A DNA stretch of 6,321 bases, from NCBI GenBank assembly GCA_900313855.1, contig OMSZ01000245.1, positions 1 to 6,321 of the forward strand, given 5' to 3'. Numbering within the stretch: the first letter of the stretch is position 1; each line of letters begins with the position of its first letter. The notes under the pieces are model-generated. The model did no database searches. It was not told the DNA's origin and saw only the letters and a list, made by a program, of their open reading frames with translations. The translations under genes and the position numbers were made by a program. Source of the stretch: an uncultured Eubacteriales bacterium. Its GTDB lineage: Bacteria > Bacillota > Clostridia > Lachnospirales > Lachnospiraceae. Positions 1 through 5,665 of this stretch are shown piece after piece.

Positions 1-77
1 TATACGTTCAATGAAAATTTAAAGAAATTTTCAGGGTTGTTTCGTTGTTTAATCATCATTAAATTATTATGGTTCAT
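1..77 (-). CDS. Possible start of an unrecognised gene, cut by the left edge
   Basis: A leftward frame opens at an ATG at 77-75 and stays open to the window edge for 25 codons, beginning MNHNNLMMIKQRNNPENF. A stop lies in frame upstream near 142, and no other ATG, GTG or TTG occurs between that stop and this ATG. The ATG lies about 90 bases downstream of a good leftward promoter (174-202), which supports transcription. The ribosome binding site is poor. The better SD-like AAAGG just upstream sits before a different ATG (100-98) that yields only five codons. I do not recognise the protein. The frame could also be a chance opening in AT-rich DNA. Confidence 0.3.
   Translation of the reverse strand, partial: MNHNNLMMIKQRNNPENFFKFSLNV
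12..33. repeat. AT-rich perfect inverted repeat (9-bp arms)
   Basis: TGAAAATTT at 12-20 and AAATTTTCA at 25-33 are perfect reverse complements around the 4-base loop AAAG. The repeat lies inside the possible partial leftward ORF. It has almost no GC in the stem and no T-tract that would make it a clear terminator. It may simply reflect the local AT-rich composition. Confidence 0.4.
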
Positions 78-123
78 GTCGCTTATAAAAACCGGTTCAT
101 TTGTCTTAAAACCTTTATTTATA

Positions 124-167
124 CGCTGTTGCGATAGTTGTCATTATTACCCGCCAACACCGCAGCG
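124..167 (-). promoter_or_regulatory. Structured 5' leader downstream of the leftward promoter
   Basis: The expected first bases of the leftward transcript (CGCTG at 167-163) can pair with CAGCG at 128-124. Further partial pairing of TTG/CAA lies inside the stem, with bulges. This GC-rich island stands out from the AT-rich surroundings. It could be a 5' stabilising hairpin or a regulatory leader. I do not match it to a known riboswitch. Confidence 0.3.
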
Positions 168-173
168 AAGATT

Positions 174-202
174 ATATTATCATAGTGACTTTCCAAAGTC
201 AA
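174..202 (-). promoter_or_regulatory. Leftward sigma-A promoter with an embedded palindrome
   Basis: On the minus strand a TTGACT -35 box (202-197) is followed by a 17-base spacer and a TAATAT -10 box (179-174). The -10 is preceded by TG one base upstream, an extended -10. The predicted transcript starts near 167, just left of the CvpA gene, and reads out of the window. The spacer and most of the -35 are covered by a perfect 16-bp palindrome, TGACTTTCCAAAGTCA (186-201), a good candidate operator. Confidence 0.6.
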
Positions 203-231
203 CACCTTTTTTATAAAAAAAATGATGAATT

Positions 232-936
232 TTAAAGGAACAAAACCTTGGTCAGATCACCCACAATATCTAGTAGTATGTTATTGTCATATAACAATTT
301 CAGCAGTTGTGACTCGCTTATATTTTTAATAAGAGTCTGACTTAACGGGAAGGTACTTGTTATGGAAAGTATCAAAAAGAAAACCCATATCATAATAAGT
401 CCCTGTATGGCTCCTAGTATTCCTCCACCGAATTTATCCATAGAGCGTATGATCGGAATCGAACTGATACCTTTAACAAGCAGTCCCAAAAACTTAAAGA
501 GTATCCAGCAAACAAGCATAAGTACAAGAAATACTGCACCATTTAATATTACCACGGCAACGGATTTTGAAATATAATCATACACGCCTGTTGCCTTCAA
601 AATGTCATATGTCTCAAGATTATTATTGTCAAGAATGTTATTCTTCATAGTGCCCGGCAAAGGCAATCCTTCAATAATATCAACCTGAACGCCCTTAGAC
701 GTCTCTTCCTCCTCTTTCGAAAATCCCAGTTCCTTTGATATATAAACCGCAAGCTTATCATCAGTCTTAGTATTCTCATGGAGATATCCGCTAACATAAG
801 GCGCCAGATAAAGCGCAACGACAATGGCTGCGATAGCGCCGGCAACAGAAATAAGCACCCGGAAGAAACCGCGTGCCCATCCCACAATTACATTAATTAG
901 AAAAACCAAACCTATAACTATACATACCGTATTCAT
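232..936 (-). CDS. CvpA family membrane protein
   Basis: This 234-residue polytopic protein has four predicted membrane helices at about 4-20, 25-48, 125-152 and 170-193. A hydrophilic segment (51-120) rich in Asp, Glu and Lys separates helix pairs one and two. The layout and two signatures fit the CvpA family: an Asn-x-x-x-Gly-Trp-x-Arg-Gly-Phe-Phe-Arg pattern ending helix one (15-26), and the Pro-Ile-Ile-Arg-Ser-Met-Asp-Lys-Phe-Gly-Gly stretch before helix four (161-171). The Escherichia coli founder is required for colicin V production, but members in Firmicutes are general envelope proteins of unclear biochemical role. The ATG (936-934) overlaps the stop of the upstream DUF5711 gene as ATGA. 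Its SD, AGGA, lies within that gene's last codons, so translation is probably coupled. No GC-rich terminator follows the stop at 232. Confidence 0.85.
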   Translation of the reverse strand: MNTVCIVIGLVFLINVIVGWARGFFRVLISVAGAIAAIVVALYLAPYVSGYLHENTKTDDKLAVYISKELGFSKEEEETSKGVQVDIIEGLPLPGTMKNNILDNNNLETYDILKATGVYDYISKSVAVVILNGAVFLVLMLVCWILFKFLGLLVKGISSIPIIRSMDKFGGGILGAIQGLIMIWVFFLILSITSTFPLSQTLIKNISESQLLKLLYDNNILLDIVGDLTKVLFL

Positions 937-2282
937 TGCTTTTCCTGTTCTCCAACGTGTTTTAAGCGAATCACTTCTGAATCATTTTCATATAATACAA
1001 TATAACGTCTGCTATATCCGGTAGGAATGATATCAACTACATTCTTGTTAAATGAATAATTGAATTTCAAGCCTCCCTTTATGGTATAAATTCTACACTG
1101 ATTACCACCGGCAAAAAGTATCTCCTTATCTGTCATCCTAACCTTTTCATAACTGAAATCGATTTTTTTGCTCATTACCTTCCTGCCGTTGGTATTATAC
1201 AACTCTAATATATACGGTGCTTTTTTCTCGTCCTCCTTGTCCTCCTTGACCTCCTCATCATTTTCCATGATCACACCAACATATTGCTGATTGAAAATAA
1301 CACTCTTTATCTCCCGGTCAAATTCAATCTTTGCTTTCTCGCTCGGCTTTTCTTTCATTGCATAAATGATAAACTGATTGTCACCAAAAGCACATATCGT
1401 ATTATTATCCATGAACTCAACCTTCGGAACAACCGTATCGTCTAACTGATATCCACCCATTAGACGGTCCGCATTCTCATTTACACCGACAGGTCCGAAA
1501 TTGTAAGCAGCAAGACCATTCTTGATATTGGCACCGTCAATATACAGATAAGATGTAAAAAGCTTCTCACCATCAAACGAAAGATCGACATCCATTGGAT
1601 AACCGCTCTGGTTGATAGTTGTCTGAATCTCCGATATCTGCTCTCCGTTCTTATCATAAAGATTAATATAATTAACCTTGTCGCCCTCTAATATGACCGC
1701 GAACTCACCCTGTGACGCAACCGCAACATCAGATATCGCGTAAGGCATCGTTGTGCTGCTCACCTTACCGTTCTCATCAAAAATATATACATCATTACCG
1801 TTAAGATCAGCTATCGCAATATATTTACCACAGACATCAACAGACGGCATCTTCATCGCATAGGTCTCATTCCATACAGCCTCACCCTTTTCATCAACAT
1901 AGGTTGCTCCGTCTTTGCTGAATTTCAGCAGCGAATTCTGATAGACCGTATAGTCAAGCATAGAGCTGTTCTTTACATTAGTATTCTCAACAACTTCATA
2001 CCCGTTATAATTGCTCTGTGTAAAATAATATAGTAAAAATGCGCCTCCGCCCACAACCAAAACAAGTATGAGCGCACGAACAAAAATTGAAAGATCAATA
2101 TTGTTCTCTGCCTCATTTACATCATTCTCATCATCTTCGTCATCCTGATCATAATCCTCGTTCTGTTCAGGATTCTTACGTATTTTAAAATACTTCCAGA
2201 TACTGTCTTTGAGCTTGCCGCCTTTGATCTTATCTTCTTTTAATTGTACGTCTATATTCTTCTCGTCTACATCCTTCTTCAT
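933..2282 (-). CDS. DUF5711 family membrane-anchored propeller protein
   Basis: This is a 449-residue protein with a charged cytoplasmic N-terminus, an Asp/Glu-rich tract (41-58) and one membrane helix (about 66-87). A long extracytoplasmic domain (about 92-440) follows, built of repeated short beta-strand units such as GKYIAIADLNGNDVYIFDENG (151-171), typical of a beta-propeller. I recognise the arrangement and the YNGYEVVE start of the outer domain as DUF5711, a family of unknown function common in Lachnospiraceae (from memory). The charged stretch 340-354 looks like an insertion in a blade loop. Start choice: the frame continues upstream to ATGs at 2333 and 2306, but only the ATG at 2282-2280 has a good SD (GGAAGG, 8-base spacer). 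The gene is translationally coupled to the downstream CvpA gene. A sensor or assembly-scaffold role would be inference. Confidence 0.8.
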   Translation of the reverse strand: MKKDVDEKNIDVQLKEDKIKGGKLKDSIWKYFKIRKNPEQNEDYDQDDEDDENDVNEAENNIDLSIFVRALILVLVVGGGAFLLYYFTQSNYNGYEVVENTNVKNSSMLDYTVYQNSLLKFSKDGATYVDEKGEAVWNETYAMKMPSVDVCGKYIAIADLNGNDVYIFDENGKVSSTTMPYAISDVAVASQGEFAVILEGDKVNYINLYDKNGEQISEIQTTINQSGYPMDVDLSFDGEKLFTSYLYIDGANIKNGLAAYNFGPVGVNENADRLMGGYQLDDTVVPKVEFMDNNTICAFGDNQFIIYAMKEKPSEKAKIEFDREIKSVIFNQQYVGVIMENDEEVKEDKEDEKKAPYILELYNTNGRKVMSKKIDFSYEKVRMTDKEILFAGGNQCRIYTIKGGLKFNYSFNKNVVDIIPTGYSRRYIVLYENDSEVIRLKHVGEQEKQ

Positions 2283-2290
2283 GCTATCTA

Positions 2291-2296
2291 CCTTCC
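2291..2296 (-). promoter_or_regulatory. Ribosome binding site fixing the DUF5711 start
   Basis: GGAAGG on the minus strand lies 8 bases before the ATG at 2282-2280. The two upstream in-frame ATGs have no comparable SD, so this site decides the start. Confidence 0.7.
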
Positions 2297-2335
2297 AGAA
2301 AATCATCCGGCCAAAAGACTTACAAAGCTGCACAT

Positions 2336-2385
2336 ATTATACAGATGTCCAAACGCCTACATCATAATATAACACAATTTGTCAA
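2336..2385 (-). promoter_or_regulatory. Possible promoter region for the DUF5711-CvpA pair
   Basis: The 132-base gap between the LysM and DUF5711 genes holds a perfect TATAAT (minus strand, 2341-2336) 48-59 bases before the DUF5711 ATG, and a perfect TTGACA (2385-2380) further up. The two boxes are too far apart to form one promoter, and neither has a good partner at 16-18 bases. Transcription may therefore start here from a weak promoter or read through from the LysM gene. No GC-rich terminator separates the genes. Confidence 0.3.
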
Positions 2386-2414
2386 AAGGTACTAGCATTT
2401 ATTTAATAAATATG

Positions 2415-3515
2415 TTACCTGATGGTCGGGATTACGATCTTGTCCCCCTCATGTATCTGATCATCCTCATTAAGACCGTTAGCTTCCATAAGCTTTTCGA
2501 CATATCCAACAGAGTTGTACATCTTAAAACTGATTGAAGACAGCGTGTCCCCATTCTGCACGGTATAATATTTAGGAAGATTTTCCACAGCATTTTTCAC
2601 CCGTCCAAGCGACACCTCTGTAGTGATCTCCTTTTTAGGCACCGTCTTTGCAATTACCGAAACCTCGCTGGCCGGCGTTTCAACATTTATCTGATCCATT
2701 CCACGCTCTGCAAGATAGCTTTCCATTTTCCCAAGCATCTTGTAATTGGAAAACACGGCAATACCCAGTCCCAAAACCGCTACCGCCATAAATGAGCACA
2801 CAGCATAGAGCTTCTGGTTCATCCTCTCCAATTTGGAAGTCTTTGACCGTTCCTCCATTATCCTTCTGTAATTTTTGAGCACTGCCTCATCCTGATATTC
2901 CTCCTCGTCCTTTTCAGGAACTGAGTCTCCCTTTGAAAGGATCATAAAATTCTGCATTGCCTCATTTCTGGCATAATAAATGTAGTAGCCGCTCTGTCTG
3001 CAGAGATAATTATGATCTATCATATAGAAAGCATCCTCATTCTCGAGTGAATCCATGATATATAAAACCTTATCATCGCCGGAAAAATTATCCACGTGTA
3101 ATTTTAATATCATGTCATTTACTTCCGTAGAAAAGCCCATCCTTGACAAAAACCATCCGACAACAGAAAGATCCGGGAAATATGCCTTTACTTCCTTATA
3201 TATAGTCCCCCATGTCTCATCATCAAATGTTGACTCCTCAAGATCAAGCTCTAAGTTCTGCGCAGCCAGGGCACCGCTAATAAATATTGCTTCGCCCCGT
3301 TCGCCCTTCTTGCTCTCCCCCACCAGGATCGCCCCACGGGCATAAGAAGAATTGGGATCCGCTAACTGTTTCAGATAAGTCATAACATAATCCTCAATAT
3401 ATATCCTTCTGTTTCCGGCAGGACTTCCTACCTGTCTTATATTTTTCGGCAGGGTTATCCCTGCAAATATATCATCCTTGGTATCTTTGTCTTTGTCATA
3501 CACAATTTCAATCAT
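2415..3515 (-). CDS. LysM-domain bitopic membrane protein with an MPN-like N-terminal domain
   Basis: This is a 366-residue protein in three parts. Residues 37-195 resemble an MPN/JAMM fold: IYIEDYV opens it, GAILVGES (61-68) matches the strand usually reading 'GxLLG', FPDLSVVGW (113-121) matches the 'P.l.iVGWyHtHP' core, then KVLYIMD (149-155) and GYYIYYARNEAMQNFMI (176-192). The metal-binding His-x-His is replaced by Leu123 and Arg125, so it should be catalytically dead. A single membrane helix spans about 236-256. Residues 317-363 are a LysM peptidoglycan-binding domain (YTVQNGDTLSSIS through GDKIVIP). The predicted topology is MPN inside and LysM outside. The frame has ATGs at 3539, 3524 and 3515; the last is chosen because GGAAAGGA (3532-3525) lies 9 bases before it. 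The LysM call is firm; the MPN call is my inference from the pattern. Confidence 0.8.
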   Translation of the reverse strand: MIEIVYDKDKDTKDDIFAGITLPKNIRQVGSPAGNRRIYIEDYVMTYLKQLADPNSSYARGAILVGESKKGERGEAIFISGALAAQNLELDLEESTFDDETWGTIYKEVKAYFPDLSVVGWFLSRMGFSTEVNDMILKLHVDNFSGDDKVLYIMDSLENEDAFYMIDHNYLCRQSGYYIYYARNEAMQNFMILSKGDSVPEKDEEEYQDEAVLKNYRRIMEERSKTSKLERMNQKLYAVCSFMAVAVLGLGIAVFSNYKMLGKMESYLAERGMDQINVETPASEVSVIAKTVPKKEITTEVSLGRVKNAVENLPKYYTVQNGDTLSSISFKMYNSVGYVEKLMEANGLNEDDQIHEGDKIVIPTIR

Positions 3516-3520
3516 GACCT

Positions 3521-3634
3521 TCATTCCTTTCCGCTGCATTTTTTGCCTATCACATCATAGAGCTCTTTGCGTACACGCATAAGCTGTGCAAGGCTCATTA
3601 TTTGATAAGATAACACGTAAAAAATACTTATCAT
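3521..3634 (-). CDS. Possible 37-residue ORF just upstream of the LysM gene
   Basis: A leftward ORF starts at ATG 3634-3632 and ends at TGA 3523-3521, five bases before the preferred LysM-gene ATG. It has an alternative inner ATG at 3598. The C-terminal half, SLAQLMRVRKELYDVIGKK, looks like an amphipathic basic helix. The SD is weak (AAGG six bases upstream), but the tight placement before the next gene would allow translational coupling. The helix loosely recalls the first helix of Spo0E-like phosphatases, but the protein ends before any SQxLD motif, so I do not name it. It may be a leader ORF or a chance frame. Confidence 0.25.
   Translation of the reverse strand: MISIFYVLSYQIMSLAQLMRVRKELYDVIGKKCSGKE
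3603..3633. repeat. Inverted repeat TGATAAG / CTTATCA
   Basis: TGATAAG (3603-3609) and CTTATCA (3627-3633) are perfect 7-base inverted repeats with a 17-base A/T-rich interval. They lie in the divergent region between the LysM and yyaC genes, within the beginning of the small ORF. They could be an operator half-site pair or chance. Confidence 0.3.
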
Positions 3635-3700
3635 GTCTAACCTTGTCCACTGCAATATCAAAATGTCCGCAAATTACGGAAGTTTGTAAGAAATACCGCT

Positions 3701-3728
3701 AATTTACGACACAACATTTTTATGTCTA
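3701..3728 (-). promoter_or_regulatory. Candidate leftward promoter for the LysM gene
   Basis: On the minus strand TAGACA (3728-3723) is separated by 16 bases from TAAATT (3706-3701). These match the sigma-A boxes at 5 of 6 and 4 of 6 positions. The predicted start near 3694 would give a leader of about 180 bases before the LysM ATG, spanning the small ORF and the inverted repeat. The call is tentative. Confidence 0.3.
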
Positions 3729-3773
3729 AAACATGCTCAAGTTGGCGATACTTTTCATAAAATATAATAGACC

Positions 3774-3785
3774 AGGTGAGGTGAT
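3774..3785 (+). promoter_or_regulatory. Strong ribosome binding site fixing the yyaC TTG start
   Basis: AGGTGAGGTGAT contains GAGGTGAT, eight consecutive bases complementary to the 16S 3' tail. The GAGG core ends 8 bases before the TTG at 3790. The frame also opens at an ATG at 3733, but that ATG has no SD, and translation from there would run through this element as coding sequence. Confidence 0.8.
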
Positions 3786-3789
3786 AACA

Positions 3790-4332
3790 TTGGAACCGGT
3801 ATACTGCAACGCTTTCGAACCCGATTCGGAATACAGATTAAAATGTGCGATAATGAATGCTTTGGAAATGCATAACGCTGATATAGACAAGATTGTTCTT
3901 CTATGTATAGGCTCAGACCGCGCAACCGGGGACTGCTTAGGTCCGCTCGTCGGTGAACATTTAAAAAATCTTCTCCCCGACATGGCGGTGTACGGAACTC
4001 TGGAAAGTCCTGTTCACGCGATGAATCTCGAAGCCACCATTAAGACAATATATGAAGATCACTGCGATCCATTTATAATCGCGATCGACGCCTCACTCGG
4101 AATTCCTGAGCACATAGGCTATGCCACTGTCAGTACCAACCCGCTGATCCCCGGCAAAGGCGTCAATAAAAAACTGCCTGCGATAGGTAATCTCTCTATC
4201 ACAGGCATAGTAAATGTTGCCGGTTTCCCTAATTCAATTCTATTGCAGAGCACGCGCCTGCATATCGTCATGACTCTGGCTAACTGCATCGGCAATGCTC
4301 TATATCACTGCTATCTTCCAGCTCCCTTATAA
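3790..4332 (+). CDS. yyaC: Spore protease YyaC family protein (DUF1256)
   Basis: This 180-residue protein has the full set of YyaC (DUF1256) signatures: IGSDRATGDCLGPLVG (40-55), YGTLESPVHAMNL (68-80), IAIDASLG (97-104), a PGKGVNKKLPAIGNLSITG block (121-139) followed by IVNVAG, and LQSTRLHIVM (152-161). YyaC proteins are sporulation proteins related in fold to the HybD-type hydrogenase-maturation proteases and the GPR spore protease. Their substrate is not well established, and action inside the forespore is expected by family. The length is normal. I start it at TTG 3790, not ATG 3733, because of the near-perfect SD immediately upstream. Its last 22 bases overlap the end of the convergent coiled-coil gene. 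The gene is intact and suggests a spore-forming lineage, though the family also persists in relatives not observed to sporulate. Confidence 0.92.
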   Translation: MEPVYCNAFEPDSEYRLKCAIMNALEMHNADIDKIVLLCIGSDRATGDCLGPLVGEHLKNLLPDMAVYGTLESPVHAMNLEATIKTIYEDHCDPFIIAIDASLGIPEHIGYATVSTNPLIPGKGVNKKLPAIGNLSITGIVNVAGFPNSILLQSTRLHIVMTLANCIGNALYHCYLPAPL

Positions 4333-5429
4333 GCGGCGATAGCCTCCGATACCGTGTCCGCAGTACCGTCCTCCATAAGAGATATAAGATCTGCAACCCT
4401 CTCAGGCGTACAGAATTCTTTTCCCAGAATAGCGCCATAATTATTAGCAACCGCAAGCAGTGAATTCTGAATATCCTCGTCTAACAAAGCCATGCTGTCC
4501 TCAAGAGAATCAAGCCTTGCCTTCATGTTCTCAAGATGTCCGAGCCGCCTGTCATTTATCTCATTGGTAAGCACCTGCTTGGTCTCGTTCTCAAACACCG
4601 TCATGGCATCCTGCTTCTCTGCGCTGATATCAGAAAGCTCCTTATCTAATTCATCAAGCTTATAATCATATTTGTCAAGTCCGTACTGACTGTCGTCCTT
4701 ATCCTTATTGATCTTATTGCGAATCGCTTTCATCTGCCTTTTGTTGGCTGCGATCTGATCTCTTATATGTCGTCCGTCGAGCAGCGTCTCATAATGTCTG
4801 ATCTTAACCTTGTTAATTATTATTACATATATTAATGTGATCAGGAACAGTACCGCTGATACGATCAGTGTACACATAAGCGGCAGATCCTTGGTATTAT
4901 TCTTAAACAATGCTCCTGCACATATAAGATACACAAGCATCGGAACTGCGACATACGCAATAAGGATTGAAAGGATAAGCACCGGGAATTCCCACGCACG
5001 CTTCGTCATAAACAAAGCATAGAATAATCCCGACCTCGAATATGATGGTAAATGACGGGCCTTAAATAAAGTTCTCAATTCCACCTGAAGCTGCCTGTTC
5101 TCCTCCGCAAGCTCAGAGGTCTCGTAAGAAACTCTTTCACCTATCCTCTTAGACTTAGTCTTATCCCTCTTGTTCCATACCGCCTTACTCTTGGCTTTAT
5201 TGGCTTCAATCTGATCATCATATACTTTTTCGATTTCGTTTTTTCTTCTTTTGATGGTCTGAGCGATCTCATCCTGTATTGACTTTTCCTCAGAAGCAAT
5301 ACTCTTCTTCAGATTCTTTTCCTGGATACGGTATTCGTTCATTTCTTTCTTTAACTGCTCTACCGCTTCAAGATCAGTCTGAACCTGATACAGATAGTCA
5401 ACATTTTCATCGAATACACTTTCCTGCAT
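4311..5429 (-). CDS. Unrecognised coiled-coil protein with a two-helix membrane hairpin
   Basis: I do not recognise this 372-residue protein with confidence. Residues about 12-120 are highly charged and heptad-like (Lys/Glu/Gln-rich), a long coiled coil. Two membrane helices follow at about 148-172 and 183-206, joined by a short loop of about ten residues (KNNTKDL). A second charged coiled coil spans about 215-312. Both helical arms are probably cytoplasmic and could fold back on each other. The C-terminal tail (about 334-368) has a compact TPERVADLISLMEDGTADTVSEA pattern in two stretches, like tails I have seen on other Firmicute proteins, suggesting a small conserved helical module. No catalytic motif is visible. 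The ATG at 5429-5427 follows an AGG nine bases upstream and a purine-rich AAGGAAAGGA stretch. A promoter lies at 5492-5521. The stop lies inside the end of yyaC. Confidence 0.8.
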   Translation of the reverse strand: MQESVFDENVDYLYQVQTDLEAVEQLKKEMNEYRIQEKNLKKSIASEEKSIQDEIAQTIKRRKNEIEKVYDDQIEANKAKSKAVWNKRDKTKSKRIGERVSYETSELAEENRQLQVELRTLFKARHLPSYSRSGLFYALFMTKRAWEFPVLILSILIAYVAVPMLVYLICAGALFKNNTKDLPLMCTLIVSAVLFLITLIYVIIINKVKIRHYETLLDGRHIRDQIAANKRQMKAIRNKINKDKDDSQYGLDKYDYKLDELDKELSDISAEKQDAMTVFENETKQVLTNEINDRRLGHLENMKARLDSLEDSMALLDEDIQNSLLAVANNYGAILGKEFCTPERVADLISLMEDGTADTVSEAIAAYKGAGR

Positions 5430-5491
5430 TATCTAACGCCTGTCCTTTCCTTAAATGTGTTTTCCAAATCATCATATTGTATCTTAAAATG

Positions 5492-5521
5492 ATTATAACA
5501 CAACATATTCTATAATAACAA
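5492..5521 (-). promoter_or_regulatory. Sigma-A promoter for the coiled-coil gene
   Basis: On the minus strand TTGTTA (5521-5516, 4 of 6) is followed by an 18-base spacer and a perfect TATAAT (5497-5492). The predicted start near 5485 gives a leader of about 55 bases before the ATG at 5429. Confidence 0.55.
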
Positions 5522-5593
5522 ACTTGTTTTTATAATACAACCTTTTTCAACACATAGTTCATAAAATATTAATATCTTTTTTCAAACGTTTTA

Positions 5594-5637
5594 TTGTATT
5601 TATCTTCAAACTATTATATACTATCCTTGTATATAAT
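5594..5637 (+). promoter_or_regulatory. Promoter region for the CBS-domain gene
   Basis: Two overlapping options exist. TTGTAT (5594-5599) with a 17-base spacer and TATACT (5617-5622) predicts a start near 5629. A perfect TATAAT (5632-5637) without a clear -35 predicts a start near 5644. In the second case the ATG at 5636 would lie upstream of the transcript, which argues against it as the translation start. Confidence 0.4.
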
Positions 5638-5650
5638 GTATTACAATTTA

Positions 5651-5659
5651 AGGGAGGTG
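5651..5659 (+). promoter_or_regulatory. Strong ribosome binding site pointing to an ATT start
   Basis: AGGGAGGTG contains the GGAGG core at 5653-5657. The only codon in the CBS frame at normal distance that is known to start translation anywhere is the ATT at 5666, after an 8-base spacer. The in-frame GTG at 5657 overlaps the SD itself. Confidence 0.75.
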
Positions 5660-5665
5660 GAATCG

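Noticed and set aside
205..238. CCTTT/AAAGG with T and A runs after the CvpA stop as a terminator
   Set aside because: The stem is short and the arms are mostly A/T homopolymers, with no GC-rich stem followed by a T-run on the leftward strand.
362..577. 71-codon rightward frame
   Set aside because: It lies antisense inside the well-supported CvpA gene, has no SD, and its protein has no family features.
2396..2414. AT palindrome just after the LysM gene as a terminator
   Set aside because: ATTTATT/AATAAAT has only A/T pairs and no following T-tract, so it is unlikely to stop transcription.
3669..3710. Near repeat CCGCAAATTACG / CCGCTAATTTACG as an operator pair
   Set aside because: The two copies differ in sequence and length, and no dyad or promoter alignment supports them.
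3726..3983. 85-codon leftward frame
   Set aside because: It is a shadow of yyaC, whose conserved motifs fix the coding strand.
5279..5515. 78-codon rightward frame
   Set aside because: It is antisense to the start of the coiled-coil gene and runs into its promoter. It has no SD and no recognisable domain.
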